DNA of 64,000 bases from Magnolia sinica (Eukaryota > Streptophyta > Magnoliopsida > Magnoliales > Magnoliaceae), in contig NC_080573.1 in assembly GCF_029962835.1 (NCBI RefSeq), positions 93,057,501-93,121,500 of the forward strand. Reading direction: 5' to 3'. Shown here one piece after another: positions 48,884 through 61,139 of the stretch. The notes below the pieces were generated by a model. That model saw nothing but the letters and a program-made list of their open reading frames with translations, was not told where the DNA came from and did not search any database. The position numbers and the translations under genes were made by a program. Position 1 is the stretch's first letter; every line of letters begins with the position of its first letter.

Positions 48884-50185
48884 TGATGAGGGTCGAATAT
48901 TACATATCAGACCCCAATTAGTACCTGATTTTACGTATATAATAATGTTTAATGGAGTATTTTAATTATATTTTTGTTGCAGGATGAAATCAGGAGCGTT
49001 GATGGAAAAAGAGTACTACAAGCATGGATTTGACACTCCGAAGTCACCAGAGCAAGGGACGCACTCCAGAGAACTAAGACTGAAGAATTTACATGCCAGG
49101 GATCCGAGAAAATCAAGCCGTTCATGTTAAAAAGGCCTGAAAATGGTCCAGAATGCAAGATCACATGGTTTCCGCCATCCAATTGACTCGAAACTTCATA
49201 CATGGCCTGAAGGCCATAAATAAACCGTACATATTAAATTTAAACCATTGGATATCTCGAGAAGTGGGCCAACGGACAGATCAGCCCATTAATCTCCAAT
49301 TTTAGGCCCGCTTACAATCTGGATATACTTCAAAATTGACCCAGACGGTTTAAATAAGATGAGAAACAGGATGGATGGATTGGATTTCTCTACAGCATCG
49401 TAGTGGACCCTGCATGTGTGGCGTGTGTATTGAGGACATGTGTAGCCGCGCCGCACCAGACCATTCAAATCCGTAAAAGCCGGTTTGACCGACTGTCTTC
49501 AGCGAAAACGGCAACTGCCGTTACAGCGGTCCCATACATTGCCCAAATGGACAATCCAAGCCGTCCACCAGAATCCCAGCATCTCTATTGCCAAATTGTA
49601 GGTGACGGAATTCCAAAAGAGAACGCTTATAAAAATATATGTGTTCAACAGCAAGCTAAACGGCAGAGAAAGACAACGGGTGGGCCTCATCAAAAGGAGG
49701 TAAAAATTGTGTATTCCTGACAGAAATCTCGTCCTCTATCTAATGGACAGATTGGATTTCCAAAAATAATGGGAGAATGGGTCCCACCAGCATCACAGCA
49801 CTTTTTCGGGCAGTTGTGGCCCACAATACTTGATCAGATTAAAGATCTGATACGTCCATCATGTAGACGACTCGAAAACGTCCTAAGGGACGATATTTAT
49901 TTGGTAACTGAGCAAGGAAAGATGTGTGGTTTTTGCGTCTGAAACTTGGTTGCGTAAAGAAGTTACGCACGCTGCTGCGTAAAGAACTCTCCACCGACTC
50001 TTTGTACACATGCCAGCACGTCTCTCCACCGCCTACATTGCTATAAGAAAGAGGAAAGAAGGCTCGTTTAAAAAAGAGAGGGAGAAAAGGATCGAGAGTT
50101 TGAGAGGAATCCAAGGAAGAAGTTCGTTTTGGAGAGAAGAAAGAAAGAGAGAAGATAGGAGTGTGTGGCTGGACGTGGATCTGAG

Positions 50186-50235
<50 letters not shown>

Positions 50236-51027
50236 GGCTGACAGATCCAGGGCAGATCCAGGGAGAGCTTGAAGAAAGCAAAAGAGAGAAAGCAAGAGGG
50301 AAGAGAGGATGGAGTTTTTCTTTTATAAATATTATTTTTCCGTCTTCCTACTTGATTCCATGAGTAGCTAAATTTCTTAGCTAGGGCTGAGATGAAGCCC
50401 CTAACTTGAATAACCCTTGTTATGTGTTGATTTCGTTTTGATTTAATTGATGTGTTTTCTTCTCTAGTGTGCTTAATTGGAAGTCCTGTACTTCTCCATT
50501 CTAAGAGCTCAACCAAAGTCTAGTTATGGACGTTGTTTGGATTACTATTCTAGGTGCTTGTGTCTGACCATGAACAGGTTCCTATAGAGGAAGAAAGAGG
50601 AATCTACATCTCTTTATGCCTGACCATGGATGGAAAGATGTGATCCATATGCTTTAAGGAATTATACATTCTGTGTGCCCGACCAAGGACATAGAGTGCG
50701 CTTTATTTATTTTGATATCAATATGGATTAGGGTGAATCAACAGGTAAAACAAGGTTTATGATAATTAGGGGTGGATTCGAAAGTCCTAGTCTTCTCCTT
50801 GATTGAATTTTCCTCATTATTCTTGGTTATTTTTTCATTGATTTTTATTAGTTTACTTAATTACTATCACAAATATTTGTTGGATTAGTTAAGAAGAGTC
50901 TTTAATTTTGAATTGTGACGACCAGTCCTCGTGGGAACGATCTCGTAATACGTACCATATCTATAAATGATTCGTATACTTGCGAGTTTAAAATCATTTA
51001 AATCAGGTTGATTTAAATAAAATATCA
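48884..51027 (+). repeat. 3' LTR of the Athila-like element
   Basis: 2144 bp, ending AAAATATCA. Compared with the 5' LTR it has an additional 43-bp block near 49438-49480 and a long (GA)n at 50190-50233, and lacks two blocks present there. Point differences are few. Confidence 0.92.
50190..50233. repeat. (GA)n microsatellite in the Athila 3' LTR
   Basis: About 20 AG units. In the 5' LTR the same place (about 40541-40552) has only about 6, so the tract grew or shrank after insertion. Confidence 0.95.
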
Positions 51028-52439
51028 CAATGCCATAAATCACAGAATATCGAAAGTACTGGTAATCCATAAATTGTATAATGTCGAAATAAGCAGAAAT
51101 ACTGACAAGAGCATGAATTATCATAGTAAATGGAATATTGACAAGATCATAAATCATACGATAACAGAGTAAGCGAACATACGGACAAGTCCATAAGTCA
51201 ATCAATGTCAGAATATACAATGTAAAACAACTATGCAAATGATGAATCATAGATAGCCAAATATCAGATGCAATACAACATACATTCCTGATGAGTAACA
51301 CAAATAGCGTCAGCCATACCTAGGCCATATAAATGCAGAGACACAATAACCCAAAATGTCGTATGTCGCGGATGTTATGCAATATGTGGTGCGAATGGAA
51401 TGACCATACTGGAGTGTGAAGTCAGGATGATAGTACGTAGTATCATAGGCTATAGGGTCCATTACAAGGGACTTCTATCCAAACCAGTCCCATACCTAAA
51501 TTTGGATAGTCAGACTCCATGTGGTAAACTCTTGATCTCAGGTTAGTCACGCACCCCAACCGAAATCCTGGCCATTGCGAAGGCACACGTAACAAATAGT
51601 TACGCACCACCAACTCGAGTGGATAGTGAATGAATGAATGCATTAATGAGTATGCAACTCCTGCTCACTAAATCCACATATCAGTACAGTTCATCTCTGG
51701 GATCATCACTGGGGTCTATTACACGCTACTCCAGCTTGCCGCCCCTATCCGAGCGCACAACTAGGTAAGTGGAAGAGACCTCACTATCCACCTGCCAATA
51801 TCGGGCCCGGCTCGTCGATAGCGGACCCATTCCTTAAGTTGGTCAAACTCAACCTAGAGATTACCCCCTCACTCAGGTGGGTAAGGTCACACCCCCTCCC
51901 AACCGACCACGACATAGTGGGAGACGCGGCCTACTAGTATACGGCCCTCATGCGCTCATATATATATCCACTCGGTCTCGACGTTGGGGCGTCTCCTGGC
52001 CACGGAGGTTTAGGGATTTTCACCCATGGACATCTATGGCACCCGTATGCTAAAACCAAACATTTTTGGTGTCCCATTTTGCTATCCACGATATGCCTGT
52101 GAAGGCCATGGCCCTGATGTCGCTAGGGCGTACAGTAATCATAACACAATGCAAGATGCATGAGTCATACAATCCAGTCATGCATCAATCCTGCGCATAC
52201 AGTGCGCTCATGTGAGATAACCTTCGCCTATCAGGGAGTCTCATATCATCCTGCCCAATGACATATGCAATGGTCAATCACATCTCATAACAAACATGCA
52301 AATGATGCGTATGGGCATGTACCATGATGCTATGCAGTCACATACTCATAATCGGTATCAATAACGATTAACCTCGACAATATAGACATTTAACCAACAT
52401 TGCCCCTAAGGAATGACACACGTAGAGCCTAACATATAA

Positions 52440-53640
52440 TGTGCCCATGACCTCACATAAAGGCCTAATATACAACACAGTGGGCCTTACCCAAAGACCA
52501 CATATACACAATAGGTGGGCCCTGCTCATGGGCCTTAAATACATGACATGTGGGCCCTACACATGGGTCTCGAATACATCAAATGGGTCATGCATCATGG
52601 GCATATCACAATGGGCCTTGCCCATAGGCCACGAATACATCATGGGCCCCAATTATGGGTCGCATATACATCATATAGGTCTCGACAATCGGCCTCGGCC
52701 TTGACAATCAAAATTGACACTCGGAATTGGCCTCGATACTCGGCCTCGACAGTCGGAATCGATCGATAATCGGCCTCGACAATCGGCCGATCAAGGCCTA
52801 AGGGAAGGTCACAATGTGGACATTAAACCATCATTGCCCAACAATGTGGCCATTTAACCATCATTGTTCCCAAGGAGTGGCCCACATAGAGCCAAATGTA
52901 TCGTAAGCCCATGGCCTCACACAAGGGCCTAATACACAACAGGTGGGTCGCATCCACGGGCCTCATACAAGGGCTACATATACATCACTTGGGCCTCACC
53001 AAATGGGCTGAAAATACATCATGATGGGCCTCATCATATGGGCCTTATATAAATCAGATTAGGCTGTTCGGATCAAACATATATATCATGTGGATCTCGG
53101 CACATGGGTCATGATTACATCACATCGGGCCTCGTCATATAGGCCTCACATACATCACAATGGGTCGTAATACTTGGATCTCATATACATCAAATGGGCC
53201 CACACTACCATATACATCAAAGGGGCCGCACTATATATCAATGTGGGCCTCAGGGATGGGCCATAAATATATCAATGTGGGCCATAAAAACATCATATTG
53301 GGCCTCGACAAAGGCCACAAATACATAACAGGTGGGCCCTGCTCATTGGCCCTCAAATACACCACATGGGCCATACAAGCATCAAGTGGGCCGCATTACA
53401 TGGGCCTCGTATACAACACATCAGGCCTAATATACATCACAGGTGGGCCCTGCACATTGGCCCTAATATACATCATAGGTGGGCCCTGCACATTGGCCTC
53501 ATGGATGGGTCGTAAATACATCAAGGCGGGCCTCATGGACGTCCACAAATAAATCAAGATGGGCCTAATCACATGGGCCTCATGTGTCAAGGTGGGGCTC
53601 AACGGACGGGCCACAAATAAATCAATGTGGGCCTCATCAA
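52440..53640. repeat. Degenerate GGGCCTCATATACATCA array in solo LTR copy 2
   Basis: About 30 loose repeats of a GGGCC(T/C)-(C/T)-(A)TATACATCA word with variable 25-50 bp spacing (for example CCTAATATACATCACAGGTG and GGCCCTGCACATTGGCC). The equivalent part of copy 1 has far fewer of these words and instead the 14-bp and 56-bp arrays, with only a short CGGCCTCGACAATCGG remnant here (52680-52790). Confidence 0.75.
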
Positions 53641-54208
53641 GTCCCAAAGAAAAGATCATAATGAAGGATCATTTGGACCATACCACAAATAGCAATTGAG
53701 ATAATAATTTCCACTGTTAAACAAATCACAGAGCCCACTATACAGTTTATTTTCCAACCAACCTAATCATAAGGTCATAAAGGCCTGGATTGAGAGGGAA
53801 AATAAATATCATATTGGTCCAAACTTTGAAGTCCAAGGGTTTAATGGTGGACATTCAAACCCATTATTTCCTGTAACGTGGTCCACCTGATCCTAGATCT
53901 GTCTCATTTTTAGTCTCAAGTCTTAAGATGAGCTTTCAAAATGGTTGGATAGTTTGGATGCAACACATACATCATGGTGGGCCCCACTGTCCAAACAACG
54001 GACAGTGTGGATGAAGCACATACATCTGGGGCGGGTCCCACCATCAGAATGGCATGGATGTACACGTACATCGCGTGGGACCTGCAGAGCTCACTAGCGT
54101 TAAAGGAGCAGCTTCATAGTTGCCACACGTGCAGCTTTGCTGCCTGTTTTAAAAGCAGAGGTGGGTCCCAACATAGGGCCCACCACAACATTTTATAAAT
54201 ATATAAGT

Positions 54209-54209
54209 A

Positions 54210-54248
<39 letters not shown>
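54209..54248. repeat. (TA)n microsatellite in solo LTR copy 2
   Basis: About 20 TA units in the same general position relative to LTR ends as the (TA)n tracts at 7744 and 8745 in copy 1 (orientation reversed), flanked by MITE-like GTGGGTCCCA blocks. Confidence 0.92.
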
Positions 54249-54252
<4 letters not shown>

Positions 54253-56655
54253 TAATATCTATGCAGCGTTTAGGCCCTGCACGGCCTGGACAGACACATA
54301 CATCAGCATGGCTCCACACGTGGGGTGGGTCCCATCGTCCAAGGACAGTGGACACCTCACGTGCATTATGGTGTGGCCCATGTGAATGGGTAGACGGCGT
54401 GGATGGGTCCCACGGACCCAGATTGAAGAGGAAAAACAAATATCATAATGATCCAAAACTTCTGGACCTAGAAAAGGGTTTCAATGGTAGACATTCAACA
54501 TCGCTGCTTCCTGCTGTGTGGGCCACCCCAAGTGATAATCTAATTCGTTCACTATCCTGGCCACCTCAAATGAGGTCAAATAGACTCTGATTAGGACTGG
54601 TTTGGACGACAAGGGGCTCCAAAGAGGGCCCTAGAGTGTTTCAACAGATGGGCATTAATACCCTTAGTAGGGCCCACTCGAGACTCATATTTGCCTCAAA
54701 ATTTGGCACATGGCCTAAAATTATGAGGAGATGGTGGACGGTGTGGATTAAACAAATTCATCATGGTGGGGTCCACGTGTGGTGGCAACCCAATAAGTTT
54801 CCACCCTCACCGTCACTGGACAATAAAGTCCAGGGACTACTTTTCTTTTCTTCTTTTTCTCTTTCTTCCTTTATTTTTTTATTTTATTCTACTATATGGG
54901 CCCACTAGTGGATAATCCAAACCGTCTATTATATCAACCAGCTCTCTTTGGACCAAAGGAGTCTAATGATGGATAGTTCCACCACTTATACACACAACAG
55001 TAGGCATTAGAAGGTTCCAATAGTAGGACTTTGTTTCCCTCGGTGCGGTCCACTAAGAACTATGATTTGTCTCATTTTTCGACTCATACCCTAAAACTAC
55101 ACGGGGAAGGTGGTGGATGGCATGGATTGAACAAATACATCAAGATGGGGCCCATGGTTGGGATGCCCCCACCCACGTCCGCATGGTTGACGTGAGGGGT
55201 GCTCCCACTACCACCATCGGTTATGGTGTGGTCTTCATGATGGTTGGATCGAGTAGATTTTTAGGCTCCACGGCTAAAATGTGCCAGAAAATGGACGTAT
55301 GGTGTGGATCTAAGAAATACATCAATGTGGGTCCCATGAGTGAAAACTCACTCCAAACCTCCCATGCAAAAAGTGAGGAATGACGTGGGTAGCTCAACCC
55401 CTTAGCATTTGTGGTATGGCCCACCAGTGATTCGGATTAGCTTCATTTTTCGGCTTAATGCCTAAAATGAGCTGAGAAATTGGATGGACGGCGTGGATTT
55501 GATCCTTGCATTAAGGTGGGACCTGCACGAGCAGTCCACACATCAATGTTAGCCACACCAAGTTGTTCACACTTCATTATGGGGCCACATCCAGCGTCCT
55601 TAGACGCTGGACAGTTTGGATGCCACACAACATCATGGTGGGTCCCACATGTACGTGGCCCACCTGATGGTATAATATACATATAATATATTTATTATAT
55701 TATATTTAAAAGAAAGAAAAAAAGAATGGCTGGGTGGGACACACTCCACCGTCAGTTCTCACTTCTCAGTTAGCTACACCCCACTGTCAGTTAACACAAC
55801 ACTATTAGCCACCACCATTGACAGACGGTGTGGCATATACCTTATCAAGGTGGGTCCCACATGGACGTGGCAGACCTGATTTGAATCAATCTGATACTTG
55901 TGTTTTTCGACCACCATAAGATAGGGTCCACATGATTTGGACGGTTTAGATAAGACATACATCAAGGTGGGGTCCATCCGAGTGGGCCACACACCACACA
56001 AAAATGGTAAAAAGAGAGAAGCACTCACCTCTAGATCGACTCATTCTTCAATCTTTCGGGTCCTCAAGCCTTCTAGGATCCTTTTCAACAGTGGAGATGG
56101 GCTTCTAATGGTAGGATTGAAGGGGATCTAAGGTGAAAGAGGGCTAGCCATGGAGATGGGTTGGGACGTCCATGGCTCTTGCAAAGGTTGGAGAATAAGG
56201 AAGAAAGAGAGAGGGAGAGAGAGATAAGAGAGAGAGAGGTTATTATGGCTTGTCATAATGGTGTAAGGCCATCATTAATACCTAGGTAAGGGTAGATGTT
56301 GACTTTTGGGAAAAGGTGAGGGAATGATTACTTAGCACATCACCCCATGATAGCTTAGAAAATTATGTCATTGCAATAGGTGGGTCCCGCAACGTGCAGT
56401 CAATAGTCATTACAATGCGTGGGCCACAACTAGTGATCCAAGCGTTGCATTGACGCACGAGACGCGACGTTGGAACCGCGGCGACAATGCAGTCATGACG
56501 GTACAAGTTTTAACTCGAGCCAACTCAGATATACTGGACACAACTCAAGATCGCGCGTATATGCTAATAACAGATCGCGGGTCGCCGGAATTCGACCGGA
56601 AGGACCGCGAAAGTCTACGGAACGATACAGTCTAGGACACGGGTCTTACAGTTTA

Positions 56656-57376
56656 CAAGGTAATCTCCAGATGCCGCTCATGCTCCTCACGGGTCCTCCA
56701 ATATATCAGAATGTCATCAATGAACACCACAACAAACTGGTTGAGATACGGACAGAAGACCTCGTTCATCAACTGCACGAATACTGCGGGCGCATTGGTC
56801 AGTCTGAAGGACATGACCTAAAGGCTGTCTTCGGGATTTTCTCATCTCGGACCCGAACCTGATGATAACCGGACTGCAAGTCTATCTTCGAAAAGAACTG
56901 CACCTCCTACAACTGATCAAACAAATCATCGATCCTCGAGAGCGGGTACTTGTTCTAGATCGTGACCTTGTTGAGCTCGCAGTGATCTACGCAAAGCCTC
57001 AACGAGCCATCCTTCTTCACGAAGAGTACCAGTTCTCCCCACAGCGAACTGCTCAGATGGACAAAGCCTAGCTTATGTAACTCGTCCAACTGCTTCTGCA
57101 GTTCTTGTAACTCTAATAGTGTAATACGATACGGGGCCTTCGAAATAGGCGCAGTACCAGGCACGAGATCAATCTGGAACTCGGTGTACCGACGAGGTGG
57201 TAAACCCGGAATCTCTTAGAACACATCTAGAAAACCACAAACGACTGGCAACTGGTCGATACTCAAAGCTGTTGACTCCTCAATGGCACACAACAACAGG
57301 CAGGAAAGCTGCTATCCTCTGGGCTCTATAACAAACTAGAACTCTAGCACACCGAGTATAAAGAACGTGACTATCC
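56656..57376 (-). pseudogene. Tekay-like pol, part 1: RT N-terminal half
   Basis: Minus strand: [60 protein letters not shown] (about 57150-56970), then the RT palm with a stop before it, and catalytic FIDDILIYW at about 56720-56697. The usual CVDYREL appears as CVDHCEL. It ends at the solo LTR border (56655) and resumes below 38655. Frame breaks occur around 57170-57370 and 56870-56950. Together with 57377-57967 it forms the protease-RT part of the truncated chromovirus. Confidence 0.75.
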
Positions 57377-57967
57377 TCAGTCCAATATGGCATGATACTC
57401 GGCGAGCCAATCCATGCATAAGATGACATCAAACTCGGACATCAGCAATACAAATAGATCAACAAGGAAAAAGATATCCTCAATTAGAACAGGGCAAGAC
57501 GAGCAAAATCGATCTATCACTACAGTTTTCCCCAAAGGCATCGACACCGACAAATCCTCACAAGCAGACTTCATCGGCAAACCGGTTAATCGGTAGAAAT
57601 CATCAGCTACAAAGGAATGCGATGCACCATAATCAAACAATACACGTGCAATGCATGAAGAAATAAGGAGAGTACCCTCGACGACCTCTCTTGATGACTG
57701 AGGGTCCAGGGCGACATAAAATCTGCCTTGGGTAGGATGGCGAGTTGCATGTCCCCTCTGAGGTCTCTGCTGCTGCTGCTGCCGCTGTGGCGGCCTAATT
57801 TGCTGCCTCTTCTGCTGCGGGGGAGTTCCAGGAGGTTGGTGCTGTGGTCGCTGCTGCTGCTGTGGGGGCTGCCGCGGAGGCTGATATGGTGCCTTCGGCT
57901 GCTGCTGCTGCGGATGGGGACACTCGTGCCTACGATGTCCTGTCCTACTGCATAGTTTTAAACTCAA
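57377..57967 (-). pseudogene. Tekay-like Gag end (zinc knuckle) and protease
   Basis: Minus strand. Begins with the last half of a zinc knuckle (CSRTGHRRHECPHPQ) right at the border of the inserted solo LTR, then a Gln/Pro-rich linker. The protease follows: SCIARVLFDYGASHSFVADD (about 57655-57600) with DYGA where DTGA or DSGA is usual, and EFDVILCMDWLAEYHAILD at its end. The first Cys of the zinc knuckle is not seen beside the LTR border. Open for 196 codons from a non-ATG position; a real start lies in the gag part beyond the inserted LTR. Confidence 0.8.
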
Positions 57968-58752
57968 ACTCCATGTAACATCTCAGGAAAATCCGTATAA
58001 AGACCCGTGTATCACCTCAGGCAGAAATCGCTAAGGATCAAATTATGTAGAAATTAGACGAAAATTAATTAAGTACTAAACTGAATTACTCGGCGAATTA
58101 GTTCGAATCACTTTCTATACGAACTGCAAGACCCAAAACTAGTAGAATCGCTAACTCTACATTACCTAAAAACCTAAGATCAATCTCAAAACCCAGCTAC
58201 TCTAGGAAGCATCCTGAAACTCCGTATCAGACCTGGACCATGCGTCGAAAGTTCGATTACCGCAAAATTATACGATTATGACTGTCTTACTCGGCTTGAC
58301 AACCATCTCAAGAATCGAGTCCAAATAGTATCCAGAAAGGCACAACTTGAGCCCAGAGTGAAGTGTGTGAGAAATGCAAATATCTTTAGAAAATGAACTC
58401 AAACTTAAGTGAATTGGGCAGTTCGCTTACAGGCCAAATTTAAGGTTTTGAACCATCAGATTCTGACCCAACTACACCCTTGGATCAGGAAAATTTCCTT
58501 ACACATGTCAGTGTACTTGTGGCCCTGATTGAGTAGCGATAACCGTTGAACTAAAACTGGTTATTCACGGTCGATCCGCTAATCCAATCAGACCGAAACT
58601 TTAACCTGGCATAGATCCATTGTCAGGAAACTTTCTCTGGACCGTATGCAGAAAATAAACCTCCAGATGAGCTCCGTTGGCCTGAAACGGATGACTTTGT
58701 CTGTAACCTAAGTATACCATGGCCCTGGGGCCATTAACTTCACTTCTAGGCC

Positions 58753-58759
58753 TATATAA
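58753..58759 (+). promoter_or_regulatory. TATA box of the second-family solo LTR
   Basis: TATATAA in the context GGCCTATATAAGGGCC, with an AG-rich tract about 45 bp further on. It fits a Pol II promoter in the U3/R part of a plus-strand LTR. Confidence 0.6.
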
Positions 58760-60009
58760 GGGCCTTAACCCACCCTTCTCTCATTCCATATGAATTCCCT
58801 AAAACCTAGGAGAGAGAAGAGAGAAAAGAGAAGGAGAAAGTGAGGGGAAGTGAGAGAGAGTAGTGGTTTGTTGCTGGGATTCATTCCCGCCACTCCGCGT
58901 GCTGAATCCCCTCTTCCGTGTCACTATACCGGCGATTTCGACTCCATTTTTGGGTAAAGATATCCTAACCCTAATCTGTTTTAGGCATCTAAATAGGTAG
59001 ATCGGTGAAATAGCTAACCTATTTCAAGTTATAGGTAGCTGTTGTGCCGTAGACAAAGACGTAGTGTTCGAATTGAGTTCGATACGAGTGTATCGACGAA
59101 AGGTGCGGACTATAAACATTTAGGTTATGGTTTTTAAGGCTTTTAATGTCAGTTAATGATTTATGGCTGACTTGATTGCTGCCACATGACTTAGGTGCCA
59201 TGTTTTCCATACTTTACACATATATATGAACTATGTTGAATATAATACATTCCATGTGTTTGTTGAAATGTTTGAATGGATATGAAATTATGATTTGTGC
59301 TTGCCATGATTATTTATTGAGAATACATGATTGTTGTATGTGTGACAACTCCCTTGTGAAAGGATATGTTATAATATATGTTATAACTAATTTATTACAT
59401 GTACATTGATATGGGTAGTCTAAGTGTTTGATAAAATGCCTGAATGAGAAAATGCTTGTTAAAGTGTATTTAATGAGGGTGTTGAGATAGGATTCTCAAT
59501 TACCTTATCTATCGTTACAATTTCCTTCATGTAACCTATATCACTGCTACGTGCCTTATGGGTGAAATGCCTATGTATATTAACATGTGTATTATGTGTT
59601 TGTTAAAATACTCAAATGAGATTTATATTTGAATTGGTTGTCACATGTTGTTTTTGCCCAGCACATATGAATGCCTATTGTGTTTGAGTATGATTGGGAC
59701 TGATACATAGTCCGAGCAATCGATAACGGTTTACGACAAGTGGTCAAACTAGTTTCGCCACGACAGATACGTCCGATGAATCCGAGTCGTACGATGATTA
59801 TCGATAGTGGTCAGGCCACGAGGAGTGCATATGTGCTCCATGTCGATTAATTCAATGTGCGCTCATACCAGTCGAGCTTGTCAAGTAACCCGATTGGCCT
59901 AATGTATGTTCACCATGTATGAACGCTACTGCTTGAATCTAAGGTACCACTTACCATTGAAAAGCCCATTTAACCTTAGTACCATGATCCACTAAGACTC
60001 ATGAGCAGG

Positions 60010-60235
60010 GCATGGTGGTATGGGACACCGTATTCGAGCTGTCGGCATACGCTGGGGTGACGAGCCTCCCCATAGTGTCCAGTAAGGAAACCAAACTCGT
60101 GAGTCAAATACGGTGGTATGAGACACTGTATTCGAGCTATCGGCCTACGCTAAGGTGACGAGCCCTTCCCATAGTGACCTCGAGTATAAACTAGGCCTAC
60201 GCCGAGGTGACAAGCCTCCCATAGTAACCTGAACT
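60010..60235. repeat. Diverged tandem repeats in the second-family LTR
   Basis: Two long units and a partial third share GGTGACGAGCCTCCCATAGT-like sequence (near 60056-60075, 60155-60175 and 60205-60222), with unit lengths of roughly 85-110 bp. The words CGAGCTGTCGG and CGAGCTATCGG recur before them. Confidence 0.75.
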
Positions 60236-61139
60236 TACCTGTCCACTGTTTTTAAATCAAGGGTGACGTTGCCCTATAACTTGCCTATCATATGTGATTA
60301 ACTAGGATTGACGACCCTATATGGATCATAGTTTGGGTAAATGATATAAAGGGAGGTACCTTAGCTTCCCGAATCTGCTGTATGAATAGATCTAATTAAG
60401 AATATGACTAACACAACCATGCACCGCATTGCATGTGCCTTTGGCGTGGGAGTTGAGCACAGTGGGAGTTTAGCATGCGCGACCGTGAGATGATGTCATA
60501 GAGGGAGTGCAGGCGAGGGCATGCATCATTAATACATATCATCCTTGCATTAACCAGAGTACTTAGGAATGCTTGTTGTATTACTTTATCATTACTGCTT
60601 GACTGAATTGATAACATGTTAATCTTTGCCTTATATCTCCACTGAGTTGATCACTCACTCCCACTCTAGAACGGTGTTTTAAAACACCAACCAGAATCTG
60701 TTGTAGTTTCAGATGATGGTGAGGCTTACGAGTTAGAGCCGGCCTTCTACGACGATAAGGAGTTATCCTACCTGCAACTCTCTGGCGGGTCTATGTAGAC
60801 CTGAAGTTGTGACACCGGGGCTAGAGGGATATGGATTAAATGACATTACACTTTATCACTTTGTATATTTTAGAACTATAGATGTAATTATTCAGCCTAG
60901 TGACATGATCATACTCTTGGGTTCATATCCACTTATATACTTTATATATCTATTACAGTCTTCTGCTTACTTAATTTAGTCTCCTCTGGAGTATGATATG
61001 TTGATTTAGTATAATCCCATTCATGATCAAATGCACTAACCTGCACAACATTTAATCATCATTATTTATGTTACATAAGTGATGCGACGGATCTCGGGGG
61101 TTGGGCCTTTGCTCGACCCTCGAAATTCGGGGCGTTACA

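Larger units (their letters stand above)
39202..51027 (+). mobile_element. Athila-like Ty3/Gypsy retrotransposon, 11.8 kb
   Basis: LTRs start TGATGAGGGTC and end ATCA, with a perfect CAATG duplication at 39197-39201 and 51028-51032. The PBS is TGGCGCCGTTGCCGGGGA. Gag, protease, RT, RNase H and integrase follow in order on the plus strand with Athila-type motifs ([14 protein letters not shown] in RNase H, LLDLGASVNLLP in protease). No env-like gene is present; only 1.35 kb separates integrase from the 3' LTR. About 5 differences in the first 160 bp of the LTRs suggest it is younger than its host LTR. Several stops and frameshifts are present. Confidence 0.92.
38655..56650 (-). mobile_element. 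Solo LTR of the giant-LTR family (copy 2), hosting an Athila-like element
   Basis: Minus-strand start TGTAAGACCCGTGTCC at 56650; end CAGGTTTGGGGCATGACA at 38655. It is flanked by GTCTT (38650-38654) and GTTTA (56651-56655), a 5-bp duplication with two changes. Host RT reading is in the same frame on both sides, which confirms a clean insertion. Without the 11.8-kb Athila-like element it is about 6.2 kb and lacks coding sequence. Its interior carries an expanded degenerate array of GGGCCTCATATACATCA-like words (about 52440-53640) and a (TA)n at 54209-54248. Confidence 0.75.
57974..61139 (+). mobile_element. Solo LTR of a second family inserted in the Tekay gag
   Basis: Starts TGTAACATCTCAGG and ends TCGGGGCGTTACA, so both ends show short TGTAAC/GTTACA inversion. 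It holds a promoter TATATAA at 58753 followed by an AG-rich leader (58796-58860), so it runs plus-strand, and diverged tandem repeats near 60010-60235. No gag or pol motif. Host gag continues on both sides. Flanks are CTCCA (left) and GCTTT (right), which do not match, so insertion as a simple solo LTR is not confirmed; it could be a rearranged product. Confidence 0.65.

Noticed and set aside
52441..53659. Frames of 87-130 codons in the GGGCCTCATATACATCA array
   Set aside because: They arise from degenerate tandem words with few stops and appear on both strands.
54137..54590. Several overlapping frames near the (TA)n tract in solo LTR copy 2
   Set aside because: They overlap on both strands and consist of MITE-like phrases and Ile-Tyr repeats.
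57974..61139. Minus-strand LTR or Tekay 5' LTR
   Set aside because: TATATAA and the AG-rich leader point to plus-strand transcription, and sequence at the ends does not match the 3' LTR at 32180-36281.
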